Positions 36,249 to 48,489 are shown, numbered from the stretch's first letter. The stretch: DNA of 64,000 nt from Phoronis australis (GCA_002633005.1 NMRA01000267.1:405202-469201); one strand, 5' to 3'. The notes: a model not told the origin generated them from the sequence alone. A program made the numbers and translations.

Positions 36249-36284
36249 CAGTAACAGCAACAGCAGCAACAACAACAACAACAA
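36153..36284. repeat. (CAG)~30 trinucleotide repeat with CAA-interrupted tail
   Basis: Pure CAG runs from 36153 to about 36243, about 30 units, then mixed CAACAG/GTAACAG/CAA units run to 36284. Frames across it give poly-Ser/Gln/Ala, or poly-Leu on the minus strand, but no supported exon surrounds it. Confidence 0.95.
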
Positions 36285-36620
36285 CGTCAGGTTACATCTG
36301 TGTTTGTAGGAATCATAAGAAATTAGGAATAAATTGAATAACAAATAACAAAATACAATTTCTTAAAACTCACCTAGCATCTATAGAAAAATACATATTG
36401 AAAAATAGATAGACTGAACCGATTTAAACATGGTGTACAGGGATCTCTGGAATAAATAAATGACATGCGACGATATAACCGTGTGTCATTGACATTGCGA
36501 CTGCCAGTTCGATTCACTTCGGCATGTCCGCGCCCCGTATTTTGACAATAAGTAGACGCCTTCCAGATTAGGCAGTTTGGAGAGCCTCCTACTCAAACGC
36601 TCAAGTCTGGAAACAGTTAA

Positions 36621-36764
36621 GATGGTCGACGGAGCACTGAAATAAGTTGGGGGATGTAGCCCCCCCCCAGCCGGTTTGCCGCGTATGTGACAATGGGCGG
36701 CGCAGCACTGAAATTACTGGGCGGCTGTAGCCCTCCCATTCCCCTATGATGCGCCGCCCATGCT
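36621..36764. mobile_element. Palindromic dimer element, copy 1 (two ~71-bp units)
   Basis: Units 36621-36691 and 36692-36764 each carry the family layout: ATGGGCGGCGCA-type left end, a CACTGAAA..AGT segment, a GGGGxTxTAGCCCCC centre, and a TGCGCCGCCCAT right end. The first unit is more degraded. Same arrangement as at 47424 and 60443. Confidence 0.75.
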
Positions 36765-36949
36765 GTAGCGTCGTCGTCATTGAATACAGACGCAGCGTTG
36801 TGGAGTCCTTTGACTATTTGCAATCCCATTCCCGAAGCAACTATGGTCTATGGAACGCCCCTACATAATGGTCGGCCAACACATGTCAAAAGAGTTCTCC
36901 TCGGACAGGATATTGAAATTTAGTTTTGTTATACGGGCACCCACATGAC

Positions 36950-37195
36950 TGAATTTTCAAAACAGATTCAATTTTGCTAAATAAGATTGCTTTCATAAAA
37001 TAGGATTACATTCATAAAATAGGATTAAATTCATGAAATAGGATTGGATTTATAAAATATCGTTATATACCTAACATAGAATTGATTTTCTTCAGTAGGA
37101 TTGGATTTAAAGAATAGCATTGAATTTTCAAAGTAGGAATAATAGTTATTTTAAATAAGATTGGATTCATTAATTGGCATTGGATTAACAAAGGT
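36950..37195. repeat. 19-bp minisatellite, second locus
   Basis: Repeats near AAAATAGGATTGAATTCAT occur about ten times in one orientation. It is the same family as 31730-32228. Confidence 0.78.
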
Positions 37196-37602
37196 TGACG
37201 GCTGCTTACGTATTGTTGTATGAAAACCTCTTTCAAACACAACTCTGTGTTAGGGTTTTACGTGGGTTTATTCTAGAGATCTACAAGATACATCTATTCA
37301 CTATGCTGTCTAACTCTCAACTGAAAACTTGTTTGTCAGAACTAAAGATCATATGCTCATGAGTCATAATCAGATTTCAGATAATTGTTTTGCACAACTT
37401 ACATAATCTATGATTCTAGCTACCAGTGCCATATAAGGTTGTGTTTTGGACTCTGCAAGTTTAATGAAAACCACGAACATAACAATTGTGACAAGAAAAA
37501 TCGCGTCTACCTTCCAAGTAGTAAGGAAGATGACTTTCTAAAACCGCTCTGGAGTGGTGGCGTGTTACTATTATTAAACTCTCTTGGTCTATTTACACCG
37601 AC

Positions 37603-37712
37603 CTCTTGTCTACACTGTCACGACGTTGCGTTCTTCTAAGAACGCGGGAACACCTGACGATGGCCGGAGAATAGACCGACCAAAACGTCGTGACAGTGTA
37701 AATAGACAAGAG
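37603..37712 (+). ncRNA. Hammerhead-ribozyme-like hairpin (Penelope-type), probably inactive
   Basis: A perfect 13-bp outer stem (37613-37625 with 37686-37698) is extended by CTCTTGTCTA/TAGACAAGAG with a 4-base bulge. Inside, in hammerhead order, come TT after GACG (a GUU cleavage triplet), a possible stem I (GCGTTC/GAACAC, one mismatch), CTGACGA at 37654-37660, a stem II (GGCCGG/CCGACC, one mismatch), and AAAA before CGTC where GAAA is required. The G-to-A change at the catalytic G12 position argues for loss of activity. Penelope-like retroelements are known to carry such motifs in their repeats. No Penelope ORF was found nearby. Confidence 0.5.
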
Positions 37713-38689
37713 ATTTTAATTATAGTAAGGAAGATGTTACAGATGTACATGTACATATTTCGCCATTTAACCACAAGCTATTCTTGCTTGAGTACACGGC
37801 ACTCAAACTATATATAAACATAGAACTCTAGCCCTGGAACGGCAACTCTGATCTCGCCACTGCTGAGGTTGCGCCGCGCATGCGGGATACTTGTTTGCAC
37901 TCGTTTGTTCCGGTGTGCGTACTGGCTATAGAATTTACTGTCATTAAAACATTCGCAACTCCCATATTTTCCATCGAATTGCTTAAGAGTCATACCAATA
38001 GAACGCCCTTTGCCAGTTCTTGATCAGTAATTATCATTTCGCGTACCTGTCTGGTTTAAGAATATTCTTTAAATTCTTAAAACCGGGAGTTTTGGCTCAA
38101 TGCGAAAAACAACAGCGTGTAATGGTAACATAAAAAGAAAATCATCATAGATGCTATATAAATAACTACTTAAGCCATTATCGAAACAATTTCTATGATT
38201 CAAAAGATTTCTACCCTGTACAAGTTCTAGACTATGGATCCCTGACACTTGCTGGGGTTAATTTAGTCAGGCATTCATCCAAACTTATTGTAGTATAAGA
38301 TGATCACTTGCTTAGAGACGTGGTAGGTTGCTTGCAGGCGTTTTGACCTGGTCAGCCAGGTCTTTGTCAATGAATGAGGAATTTCCCGCCTTTCGCTGGT
38401 TAAGAATAATTAAATAAATGGGAGGTAAGTGAAGGCCTCTGGGCAACCGGTAAACATTGCACAAATGATTTTTTATAGAAACAATTGAAAACAGTAATCA
38501 CCTGCGAGAGTTGGCATCCTAGGTCAAGAGTTCTATGATGTAAACTTTTCCCCCTTCAACTGCTCTCACACTATGGCTAGTGCGCTCATGCTGACTTTTG
38601 AGCTTCTGAACATGTGCATCGTGAATTTGAAAAGAGTGTTATAATGGAGCGTTCACATATTACGTCATCCAAAACTTGCCACTTTTTAC
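37713..38689. other. No gene recognised
   Basis: No supported exon, repeat or RNA. Confidence 0.4.
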
Positions 38690-38910
38690 CACTCCCCCCT
38701 TTCATTAGCCGTCATCATGATGTAACTACCCATTCCATCCTCTAATTACGTCATCACAGCCAACTCCCCTGTTTTTGGAATGACCAACAGTTCGTTGGAA
38801 ATTCGTCTTTATCATTCTAACGACAAATTAATACCGCTTTATTGTCTAAGTTGCATTTGGTGTTGCACACAGCAGTGAAATAAAATACACCATTTCAACT
38901 ATCAAACCAA
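38690..38910. repeat. Dispersed repeat shared with 29020-29260 (copy 2)
   Basis: Collinear with the copy in the 3' flank of the zinc-finger gene, ending at the same TTTCAACTATCAAACCAAA word. It abuts the long-TIR element copy B. Confidence 0.75.
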
Positions 38911-39039
38911 AAATAAGGAACATGTTGTGGTCGCTTCGTGGTGGCACAACATAAAAACTAGTGGCAGCACCACTAAACTCCATGGCCGAAACAATAAACC
39001 CATGACTACATGGCAGGACCTTTCTTCGTGACAAATTTA

Positions 39040-42000
39040 GTAAAAATGCGGTTCGTTGATTATCCCAGACATGCTTGAGTTAATTGTGGATCCCCGTAAT
39101 TTTATTAATTAGTCGTGCACAACTGCGGAAGTGGCATTTAGGGGGCAGAATTCCCCGTCTAGTGCGTTCGAGTTACTGTGAGGATCTGTTCTACTATTGT
39201 TCTTGTGCTGGTCTCCTAAAGCTGTCGACACCACGTCTCAGCGACTAGTATTCTACGACAACCAAAGTTGTTAGAGAACTCAATTACGTGGGGTTTTATA
39301 GAAATATTTAAATTTGTAGTAGCAGTCAGAGGATATATGTTTGAGCCCGAGTAGAGCAAGGAAGAATACAAGACAGCTGCTGAGAAGGACGAGGAAGAGA
39401 CTGAGGACAGACATGGTGGGGGACGTCTTGGTGCAAATGTAAGGTGTGCATAGTAATGCCGACCTCAATGGAATGCCTATGTTGTTCCCACTGGATGGTG
39501 ACTTGAGCATCCAAACCGCTTACATTCAGCCCTGTGACTCCCTCGCCACACACCAGGCCCTTTCTAAATAGCTCCAATACTTTAGTCAAGTCCACAATAA
39601 ACTTACCAAAGTTTGGCTCACCGGCCTGACCAGTACTGGACGACAAACTGTCCTTCCCACTGTGTGTCGAGCTTGACCTGTATTCCCTAACACTACTCAA
39701 CATCGCTGCAAGGCTGCTTAGAAAGCTTTGAGCTGGAGACAACACCAGCACAGGGCAAATCACTGCTATTTCCCAGAATTGCACACTCTGGGGTACGTTC
39801 GGAGGGACGGTTGACAGTAGAAGAAGCGCCTCCAGTCACTGTAGAGGCCAAAGCTCGCGAGGCCACTCGCTTAAAAATGCTCTTCTCGGGGTTGGCGACG
39901 GGGCACAGCCGGGAATCAACAGCGACACCATGGCACACTTCCTCTGCGGTTGTTTTGCATGAACCCTCACCGATTCTGCGAACATACCTCTATCGTAATC
40001 CAACGGCAGAAAATGCTTGCCACCCACCCAGTAATGGGGCTATTTGGACATTTACATTAACTAGAGGGCGCGCGCGTACTAGCTGGTGCCGATTTCGCGA
40101 GCCCTTCAAATACATGGTGAAATGGCTTGCAGCCGTGCCAACTGAATCTGAGATTACGTGAAAAGGGTGCTTCTACATGTATATGAGAGGAAATTAGCAC
40201 GATGTTATACAAAGGTAAGGTCTGTGATTAGTTTAACGATTATTCCATGTTTATTCTGCTGAAGCCTGTTAACTGAGGTACTCGCCGAGGTCGACTTCGC
40301 CGCAGTCGGCAGTCGGGTTTGTTGTGATGTGTGTTACGATACTTGACGTACCACTCGAGATCTTTTCGTACATCAAAGCAGTATTATTAAGGTTTGGAAT
40401 GATTTCTAACAGGTTTATCAGTGACAGTTACATCAATCGATGCTGAATGTTTATGCTGTCAACTCGATATTGGTTAGTGAGTTAAGATTAAAATCCAAGC
40501 CCAATGGCAAAGAGTACGTCACAAATATCCACAAGACTATTTGTTTACTCTCTATCCTATGTCTTCCGGAAATCTGTAACATGTTGAAATGGAAATCTAT
40601 AATGTCTGTTTTCACGTGACCTTTGGTTTTTAGGTTTGAGGGCTTGCACCGTGCAGAGGAGAACTGATATGCATCGCTTCTGCACCGTCCCTGAATGGAC
40701 AAAATTGGTTTTAAGCAGCTGACTGCAGCTAACCAGCAAGATCTTTCCGTCCAGTGCATATCTGTTGTCAAAGCCTACTTTCTATATCGGAGACAACGAA
40801 CAAAGCCTTTGAAAAGGGACAGCTATTTTTAAGTCATTTTATGAATTTCCTTATTCAGGTCCTTAGCGCAGGGTTGGCATAGGGGGTTGGGGTTGTAAAA
40901 TTTGGTGCAACTGAATGTGTGGAAATAACAGATACACTGTAATAGTGTCTGGCGGAAAGAGGATGGTGAGGTAACTCTTAACCTTCATGAAGTTCCTTCA
41001 GGTTTATTCCATGAAACTTTTGCTATCAGTTGTAAACACATTAAAATATATTACATTTTTTGAATTCCCAGTGACTGAATTGTCTTCACTCATTCCTTGA
41101 AACGTTGTAAGTCGTTTATAAATTCAAATTACTGCCATTTTTGTGAAAATTGAATTTTTGATGGTGCCTTACGATTTGAAATTACTCTTAAACAACAGAA
41201 AAATTATCCACCCAAATTGTCATTTTCCTTTTGACCGATAGAAATGTGCAACGATCAAAATGAAGTATTCCCTTTGTTTGTATTTGATTTGTTTGTGTGT
41301 AATTATTGTTAGAGCTTTCTCAAGAAGGCCTTTGAACAATTTTAAGTTTTGTGTTAACTTGTCTACAACAAAAGTCCCACATGCAAGAAAAGTATGTTTT
41401 CAATTGTAGCTAGCTGGAGAAGAATCTGGTATGCACAAGATTTAAAAATAAACAACTATCAGTGTACATGTATTTAAAAACAAAATGGGAAACTGAACAA
41501 CCACATACATACAAAGAAACAACATTGCTAAAAACAACTGTATTTTTTCCAATCCAACGGAGTCCGTAATCCGGCATATCAAGGGCTGACTTTCTGAGTT
41601 AGATTCAATTTTCTCAGGTTATTGCTGACGGATTGCTTTTCACTATGTCCAAATGTAAAATAGACGGTCAGACGGCTGGTTTTAGTCGTTTTCTCTCACC
41701 CTTAACAAAATAGTCAGAGAAATATTAGCATATTATAAAACAAAACACAAGACCAAACTACTTTTGTGAGGCAGAACATACTTGACGTTTCATCTTCATG
41801 TTTATATGTACAAAATAATAACCTTTGTACCCAATTCTTATATAAGATCTGAATGAAAATATGTGAACCAGGCTACAAGTTATTTAACAATGTGTATTTT
41901 TCATGTGTTTCTGATCTCAACAAATAAAATTCATTCTAGGTGTCATTTTTTCCAATGCAATGTTACGACATTTACTGAATATCTTATTCACGTTAATTCG

Positions 42001-43039
42001 GTAACTAATCTGGTAGTCCTGGGGGTGGGGTCCGCTATAAAATAAGGAAACTCACTCATCTAGAGAATTTTGTTGGACACAGCATAGCTTTGAAAAGAAA
42101 CTGCTGTGAAAAAGTCACCCTTGACTTCTGAGTGTCACGTACCATACATCTCCTATTTTGGGCGCACTCCCACCCAGGACAATATGTGCTGCGAGCCTAC
42201 CATCCGGGTTCCGGGTGAGTTTCCGAAAAGAAACCCGTTATTCAGTGGGGTAACTGGTGGGGATAACATCACCGAACGATGTCGATAGAAACTGATTGCT
42301 AAAATCTTACCAGGTAACGTTATGTAGTCTCTCAATGGAAATGCATAGAGCATCCACATACTTTTTGTCAGTTGGTTGACCCTTTTGACCGCAGTTCTCC
42401 ACGCCTCTAGTAACCTTAGATCTTTTGGGAATTTGTGACCACCTGTCGAAGATTTGCACCAGGGAAAATAGCAGTAGCACGACGACGTATTTTAATAACA
42501 GCTCCGTCTTTTTACCAGTTGTTTACATGCAGACAGCGACGCATGCGCAATTCAATCAGCACTATAGTATAGCAGCGACACCGCGAGGATAATTCTTCGA
42601 ATAGCCCCATTCTCCACTGCTTTGTACGTTGCGTGGACGGTAGCCCTGCATTCTTCACACGAGCGAGCTAAGTACGGCGGAGCGTGTCAACTTTCAGAAA
42701 GCGGTTTACTACCATACCCAAAGTGCGCGCGAGACGAGAACGAGTACACCCCGGTACGCAACAACCGTGCGGCAAGTTGACTGACTTGTACATGTAAAGA
42801 AACGCAAACAACAACCTAACTTATCACAACCGAGGTAAAACAATGAGTCAACAGGTCACACAGTCAGACTATACGAAAACAAAGTGGAGGAAATTCTTAA
42901 CCCTCTATACGTCACTTCCGGAGCAAGGCACGACTAATCAATAAAATTACGGGGAACCGTTATAAACTGAAAAATAAGTCTGGGATAATCAACGAACCGT
43001 ATTTTTACTGAAATTGACATGAAACAGTTTGCTTTCTCC
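39040..43039. mobile_element. Long-TIR element, copy B, split by an insertion
   Basis: The left half (about 39040-40035) matches copy A from its left TIR through GTTAGAGAACTCAATTACG to the TTGCCA word near 40017. The right half (42609-43039) resumes at ATTCTCCACTGCTTTGTACG and runs to the right end GCTTTCTCC. The outermost left bases are lost or diverged. Coding potential is scrambled. Confidence 0.78.
40036..42608. mobile_element. 2.57-kb inserted element with GGGGCTATT termini and AT target duplication
   Basis: The ends are GGGGCTATTTGG and its near inverse CGAATAGCCCC, flanked on both sides by AT. Aligning with copy A shows that removing 40036-42608 plus one AT restores the element sequence (AATTCTC..ACTGC). 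The 2-bp AT duplication is the target signature reported for ISL2EU-type elements of the PHIS group, so that is the suggested class. No transposase was recognised inside, so it is probably non-autonomous. Confidence 0.68.
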
Positions 43040-43082
43040 TTCAACTATGTCACAGGACGAGTGAGGATACAATAAGGGTAAC

Positions 43083-44190
43083 CTTTTGATGTGCCCACAT
43101 ATTTATATGCGGGTTTATATGGCTGTCATCTCTCTCCGGCGTTTGTTGCCGTATCTTGTAAATGCTTTGCTGGATCTTAATGAGATTTGGCGATACGTAC
43201 CTATAATGCTGACGACAAAGAATTTCTGGCCGATCCAACTACTGCTATGCCCTCTAGAAACATTTTAGTTTTTCACATTTGCCTCTGTATCTTTCGAGTT
43301 CCTTGGTGGACTTTCATGAAATTTGGCAACTAGGTTTCTATTAAAGGGGCGACGATGCTTTCCAATTTTTGGACGGACTTGATGTAATTTGAACCGCCTA
43401 ATCGTCAATTTAACTTTTAGTGCGTTTTGGCCATCAGCCTCTCTATCCGCTAAACAATTCAAAGCATCATTTTGAACATTGGCGGCTTTGTTCCTGATGA
43501 GAAGACCGCAACTGGCGTTGATTTTTGGACGGTTTTGAGTGCTCTGGTGCACCCTAGAGGTAATTTTATGGCGTCAATAGCTGTATCTAGTTAGCTCTTT
43601 GGAGGATTTTTTTTGAAAATTGGTAGATACGTTCCTATGTAGATGGTAAGTTTGAGACCAATCCGACTACATGTACCCCCTAGTGCATGGCAATTTTACA
43701 GTTTTAGTTTGCCTCTGTTATTTGAGTTACGGGTGGATTTTCGTGAATGCCTTTTCATTGTCGGGCGGATTTGGTATATTCTGCGCCATCTACTGGTCAT
43801 TATTTTGAGTCCGTTTTTTGGCGTCCTCCTCAAACTACTAAAAATATAATTATTAAACGTGGTAGATGTGTTGCTGATGAAAAGACCATGGCTGACGCTA
43901 ATTTCCGGACGGGTCTGACTACTGTGGCGGCCCCTTGTAGTGATTTTGTATTTTTGCAAACATGGCTACAGGCCTACTAAATGTGACAATGACTGCCGCG
44001 ACTTTTTGTACTGCTCTGACAACCGCTGTGCCCACTAGAGCAATTTTAGTTTCCACGTTTGCCTTTGTGTCTTTAAAGTCCCTTAGTGGATGTTCATGAA
44101 TTGTGGCAAATACTTTTGTAATAGAGAGACAACACCTTCCCAATTTAGGACGGGTTCGACTTATTCTGCGCAACACCTCAAGAAGCACAC
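43083..44190. repeat. Degenerate tandem repeats (~200-bp units)
   Basis: About five diverged copies of a unit contain GTATCTTTxGAGTxCCTTGGTGGA, then a TTCATGAAATTTGGCAA-like word, a lag segment and CCxACTAGAGxAATTTTAG. Repeat starts lie near 43140, 43285, 43575, 43715 and 44070. On the minus strand the same pattern recurs as HExPxRxxKDTxAN. Confidence 0.65.
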
Positions 44191-44508
44191 CATTTGCCGT
44201 ATAGTGGTGGATGCATTAGAATTCTCAGTGTTGCACTTGCAATATTAAGTTAGAACACTATGACCTCTGATATTCTGTGGCTAGTCTCCACTTAATCGGC
44301 AATCTGTAGAGCAAAACTTGAGATTTAACAATGGTACTTGAGGTATAGTGTGAAAACTAATAACTCTAGCATATTCAATGCAATAACGAAAAAAAAAAAC
44401 GTCGCAATACTGTATACATGTATATCATGCGTAACGAGCTTATAGTGTAAATCACATTCCCTGAAAACATGACCTCGCCTGTCGCTTGGCGTCCTGACCA
44501 TGACCTTA

Positions 44509-45031
44509 TGGTGGGCCGTTGAGGGGAAAGTGTCGCCGTACAGTTACGCTCGTAAATTAAATAGGGAAAAGTTTCGCCTTAAAATTACGAGCGTAAATTA
44601 AATTGCAAAAGTGTTGCAGTAAAATTACGCCCGTAAATTAAAAGGGGGAAATGTCGCCGTAAATTACGCTCGTAAAATACCTTAAGAACGTTCCAAATTT
44701 AAACCAATCAGTGTTGACCTAACATACACGACTGTTGTTGGGCAGCTCGTTCTTGCACAATCGCTGACATTGCAGCAGCGATTTGATCCGCCATGATTCA
44801 GCGCTCGTATTGTAGACATGTAACCCGTCAGTAAATAGGTATTTCCATGAGCACGTGCGACAGTGGATTGTATAACCCAACGTCATTGGCTAAGACTTTA
44901 AACTAAATTACGAGCGTAATTTTACGCCGCAACGAATTAAATTACGCTCGTAATTTTACGTAAATAACGGCGTAATGTACATAATTACGCTCGTGTTTTT
45001 CCAGCGACACTTTCCCCCCAATGGCCCATCA
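44509..45031. mobile_element. 523-bp TIR element with internal TTACGAGCGTAA repeats
   Basis: The ends TGGTGGGCCGTTGAGGGG and TGATGGGCCATTGGGGGG run inward as inverted repeats and continue through GAAAGTGTCGC. Inside, TTACGMKCGTAA near-palindromes recur at least seven times, four near each end, flanking a unique centre (about 44690-44890). No coding capacity. Confidence 0.78.
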
Positions 45032-46009
45032 TGCTTCGTCACTGTAATGATTGTCAGCGATAGGCAGTGATAAAATGGGACTGTCGTTTGTCTCTGTACA
45101 TGTTTATAATGTTGAATAATCCTAGTAAAACTGTAGCGTGAAACAACAGGTCCTGGTTTTGTTTTTAATAAATTATGCTCTAAGGCGAACTTTTCCCAAC
45201 GATATGCACTGTGATGAAAATATTCTAATAAACCACACGATGACGTATGAGTACTCCCCATGACATATATCGTCATCTTTCAGTAATCCCCCTCGATGTA
45301 ATATGAGAACAATCAAGGTAATAATTCCAGCCCATCAAATCACGGGAACATACAGACAACGAATGCAGCCATATTTGTCCCACAATCACTGTGCAACTAT
45401 GGCGGCGAATGAAAGGGTAATGATGGTTTGCGATGCACGTTGGACAGTTGCAGTGCAGCTCAACGATATGCAGAGAACGACAGATCTAGAGGAAAAGTGC
45501 CTGTCGCTGGATGAATCGTTGACTATTATCCAGTATTTATAAACAAGCAGAATGTGAACGGAATTCCGCTTCACAACGTTTCGCAATTATTTTTTACTTT
45601 ATTTTCTTCAGTAATTTCCAACGTGAATTAACAATTCAAGCTAGAGCTACAAATGTAGGCAGCAATGGAAATGACAACCAAAACATTATTTAAAAGCGGA
45701 AATGTTCTCAATTGTTTCCTTTCACGGCCTCGCAAGAACTGACACGCCATACAACTTAATTTGTAGAAAATGGTTTGGGTTCCTGCAGTTATTGTCTGTT
45801 GTTTGCTTACCCAGAGCCCACTTTGATAATGCACTGCTCTGTAGGGCAACAGTTTCAGTGAAATATAATAAAAAGACATCGCCCAGAATATGTTGCTATA
45901 GTACGCTTAAGGAAGACTTACCTCCGCCATAATAGCCAATACTCAGCTGTGAAACAGGGTTGGGTTTACCGCTTACCGCCATATTACCTTTGCGCTCATC
46001 GTAACGGTA
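45032..46009. other. No gene recognised
   Basis: Short frames only; no repeat or RNA supported. Confidence 0.4.
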
Positions 46010-48010
46010 AATAAGGCAGGCCGTAGCCAGCATTGCGCGAGGGAGGGGGTTCGAATTTCTAGTGCGGTGTACCTTTGGTTGGAAATCTATATACACAACG
46101 ACGACTCTCAACTCTCTGTTCCCAAGATCAGACGGAATTCGTAATACCAGAAACGAGGATGTTCTGACGGTTGCTCACAAACACGGGACCCAAATTCAGA
46201 TGTAATGTGGTCCAGAAAGAGAATGTCCCAGTGTTACCACCCGCCAAACTTTCATACCGGGTGTACTTTAGTGAGTGATAATCATTACACATCATTACAT
46301 ATTCTGACGCAAATATTTTTTTTATATTTTTTTTTGACGCAAATATTTAATCAGGGCATGATCGACTTGAATTTTTTGATCTAGTTGTATTATGCGTGTT
46401 ACTTAAGTTGCTTAAATCGCTGGAAATGGGAACAGCCCATTATTCCAAAGGTTCACTACTCTGAAGATTCAATATTCCGAAGTTTCACTACTCCAAAAAT
46501 ATCTAAATTTCGGACTTGGGTGTATCAGATATCCCCAAGAATAAACGACACGTCGGTTGTACCAGAACCTATGCTCAAACAACGCCCGGATTTCATGCGC
46601 ATACGAAATTGCCCGCATGCCTTTCGAATACGGAAAATGAGTACGTTCATGAATTTAATAAAAAATTATGAAGTAGGAATATTGATGAATTATCAACCAC
46701 GATACATTCATCAAATCCATGTCAACCGTGAAGGTCGCATCATTTCACAGCGTGACTGAGCTAGTGTAGGGCTGTTGCCCCTCAAATTCACCCATCGGAA
46801 CCACGCGCATGGCCTGGTCAAAACTAAATGTAGTTTGTAGGCTACCCTGTCCCTGCTAGTCTTCACGAAGTCGGAGAGTCCCATTCACTCTTCTTAAATT
46901 TAAGAACGCTATTGGTCGCTGAAGTCCTGACCCGGTGTTGTCCCTGATTGAGACTGAATGAGTCGTGCTAGATTGAAGATCCATGATTGGCAGTGATTGG
47001 AACTGAGCTCGTTTGTAAACAATGTAATCAATGTTTTGAGAACTACTCACTTTTGTACATCTTACTAAATGGGCACAAATACAATACAATACTTTTCTCA
47101 TGTCAGTTCCGACTCGTTAGCACACAATCAAAGTAATGAAGTGTCGTAGTTCTGGCTTCGGAATTGTAGACATTTCAAGTAGTGAACTTCCGAAGGTAGC
47201 GAACCTTCGAAGTAACTTTGAAGTAGTGGACTTTTGGAATGATAAACCTTCGGAATAGTGACATGTTACGTTGGAAAACTTTTCCATCAAGTTTTTTGCT
47301 CGTATGACGCCTACGAGGCTGTGCGCATCGACACTGATTTATCAAGGTATTTATTAGGTCTACCTTTTCCCTTATATGAACATGCTCGTCGGGGTTTTCT
47401 TAGTTCAAGAAAATATGGTAGTTCATGGAAGGAGCCGCACTGAAAAAGTGAGGGCTATAGCCCCCCCTGTGGTGCATCGCACCCCGGCATAGACCATGGG
47501 AGGTGCAGCACTGAAAAAAGTGGGGACTATAGCCGTCCAACCCCGTTCGGTGTGCCGCCCATGCTGTTAAATGTCTGATTTTTGAGGTACGACGGAGGAC
47601 TGCCTATTGTGAATTTAATTATCATCGGCGTGAACTGAATTTAAAAGAATGGAAACGTACACACGAGTACACGCATGCATGTCATCTGAAAATCCACACC
47701 AAAGTGGAAATTTGAAAATGTCTGCCCTTTACCGTACTCCGCCACTATCAAAATAGCAGAAACCTAGTTTCTGCTATTTTGTTTCATGGTCGATTTTAAG
47801 ACGTTCACACGGCACTACTTTTTGGAGCTCTCTGAATCTCGCGGCTATATAGCCTATCTAGGTATAGACATTTACTTCTAGACTCCCGTGCTACCCTATG
47901 TTGTAGCTACCACGCGCGTTCAAGGCCGATGAATAACATAAAGCCTCCTCTAATCGTCTGCACTATTCGGCGGGAGTTGACATCCAGACAATTACGTGAA
48001 CTAAATTCAA
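46010..48010 (-). mobile_element. hAT-related dispersed repeat, copy E (longest)
   Basis: Collinear with copies A (6420-7440) and B (11370-12640), and it includes the CCGTAGCCAGCATTG, GATGAATTATCAACCACG, CTCGTCGGGGTTTTC and GATGAATAACATAAAGCC blocks. Repeated CCGAAGGTTCACTACTCC-like words make short internal tandem runs. It carries an inserted palindromic dimer at 47424-47565. The transposase frame is not preserved. Confidence 0.65.
47424..47565. mobile_element. Palindromic dimer element, copy 2, with 3-bp target duplication
   Basis: Two 71-bp units (47424-47494 and 47495-47565) are flanked by GTT on both sides (47421-47423, 47566-47568). The related repeats at 12165-12180 and 33635-33650 read GTAGTTAAATGTCTG and GTAGTTAAACGTCTG without the insert. 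This shows directly where it went in and that GTT was duplicated. Confidence 0.82.
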
Positions 48011-48489
48011 AATTATTTGTGACTTAGCTATCATTGCAATTAGCGGTACCGGTAACTGCAACAGTTTTGTTGTTTTTGTCCATCTATATCCCATCTTTAA
48101 CGGATAGGTCGGGGCTGGACCTTTTCCGCGAGGGAACCCCCCCCCCCGAAACCCCCCGGTTATGGGCGTGTAAGGTAGGCGTGGCCTAAGTGCATTTGTC
48201 GGAACAACGCAATCATGAGAAGTCATGAGTAATTGACAGCTGCACAAAATGTATTAAATTCAGTGACTACCGTTTGTAGAGAGGATATTTTGATACGTGG
48301 ACTCATTTCTTCTAAGCACTTCCTCTACATCACATCTCATCAAGTGAGACAGGACAAAGACTGAAGTTTTGTGGTTACGCATTTTACAGTTTATTCTGTC
48401 TTATGCACCTACGGAAGGCAAACTAGTCACCTCTTTGAATTAATTTAGACTTCATTCGTGTGTTTTATTGAAATTAGAGATACATCAGT

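Noticed and set aside
36072-36344. Poly-leucine or poly-serine ORFs across the CAG tract
   Set aside because: Produced by the trinucleotide repeat in every frame; no splice sites or flanking coding signal.
39326-39784. Long frames inside copy B of the TIR element
   Set aside because: The matching region of copy A is not open in the same frame, so no protein is conserved.
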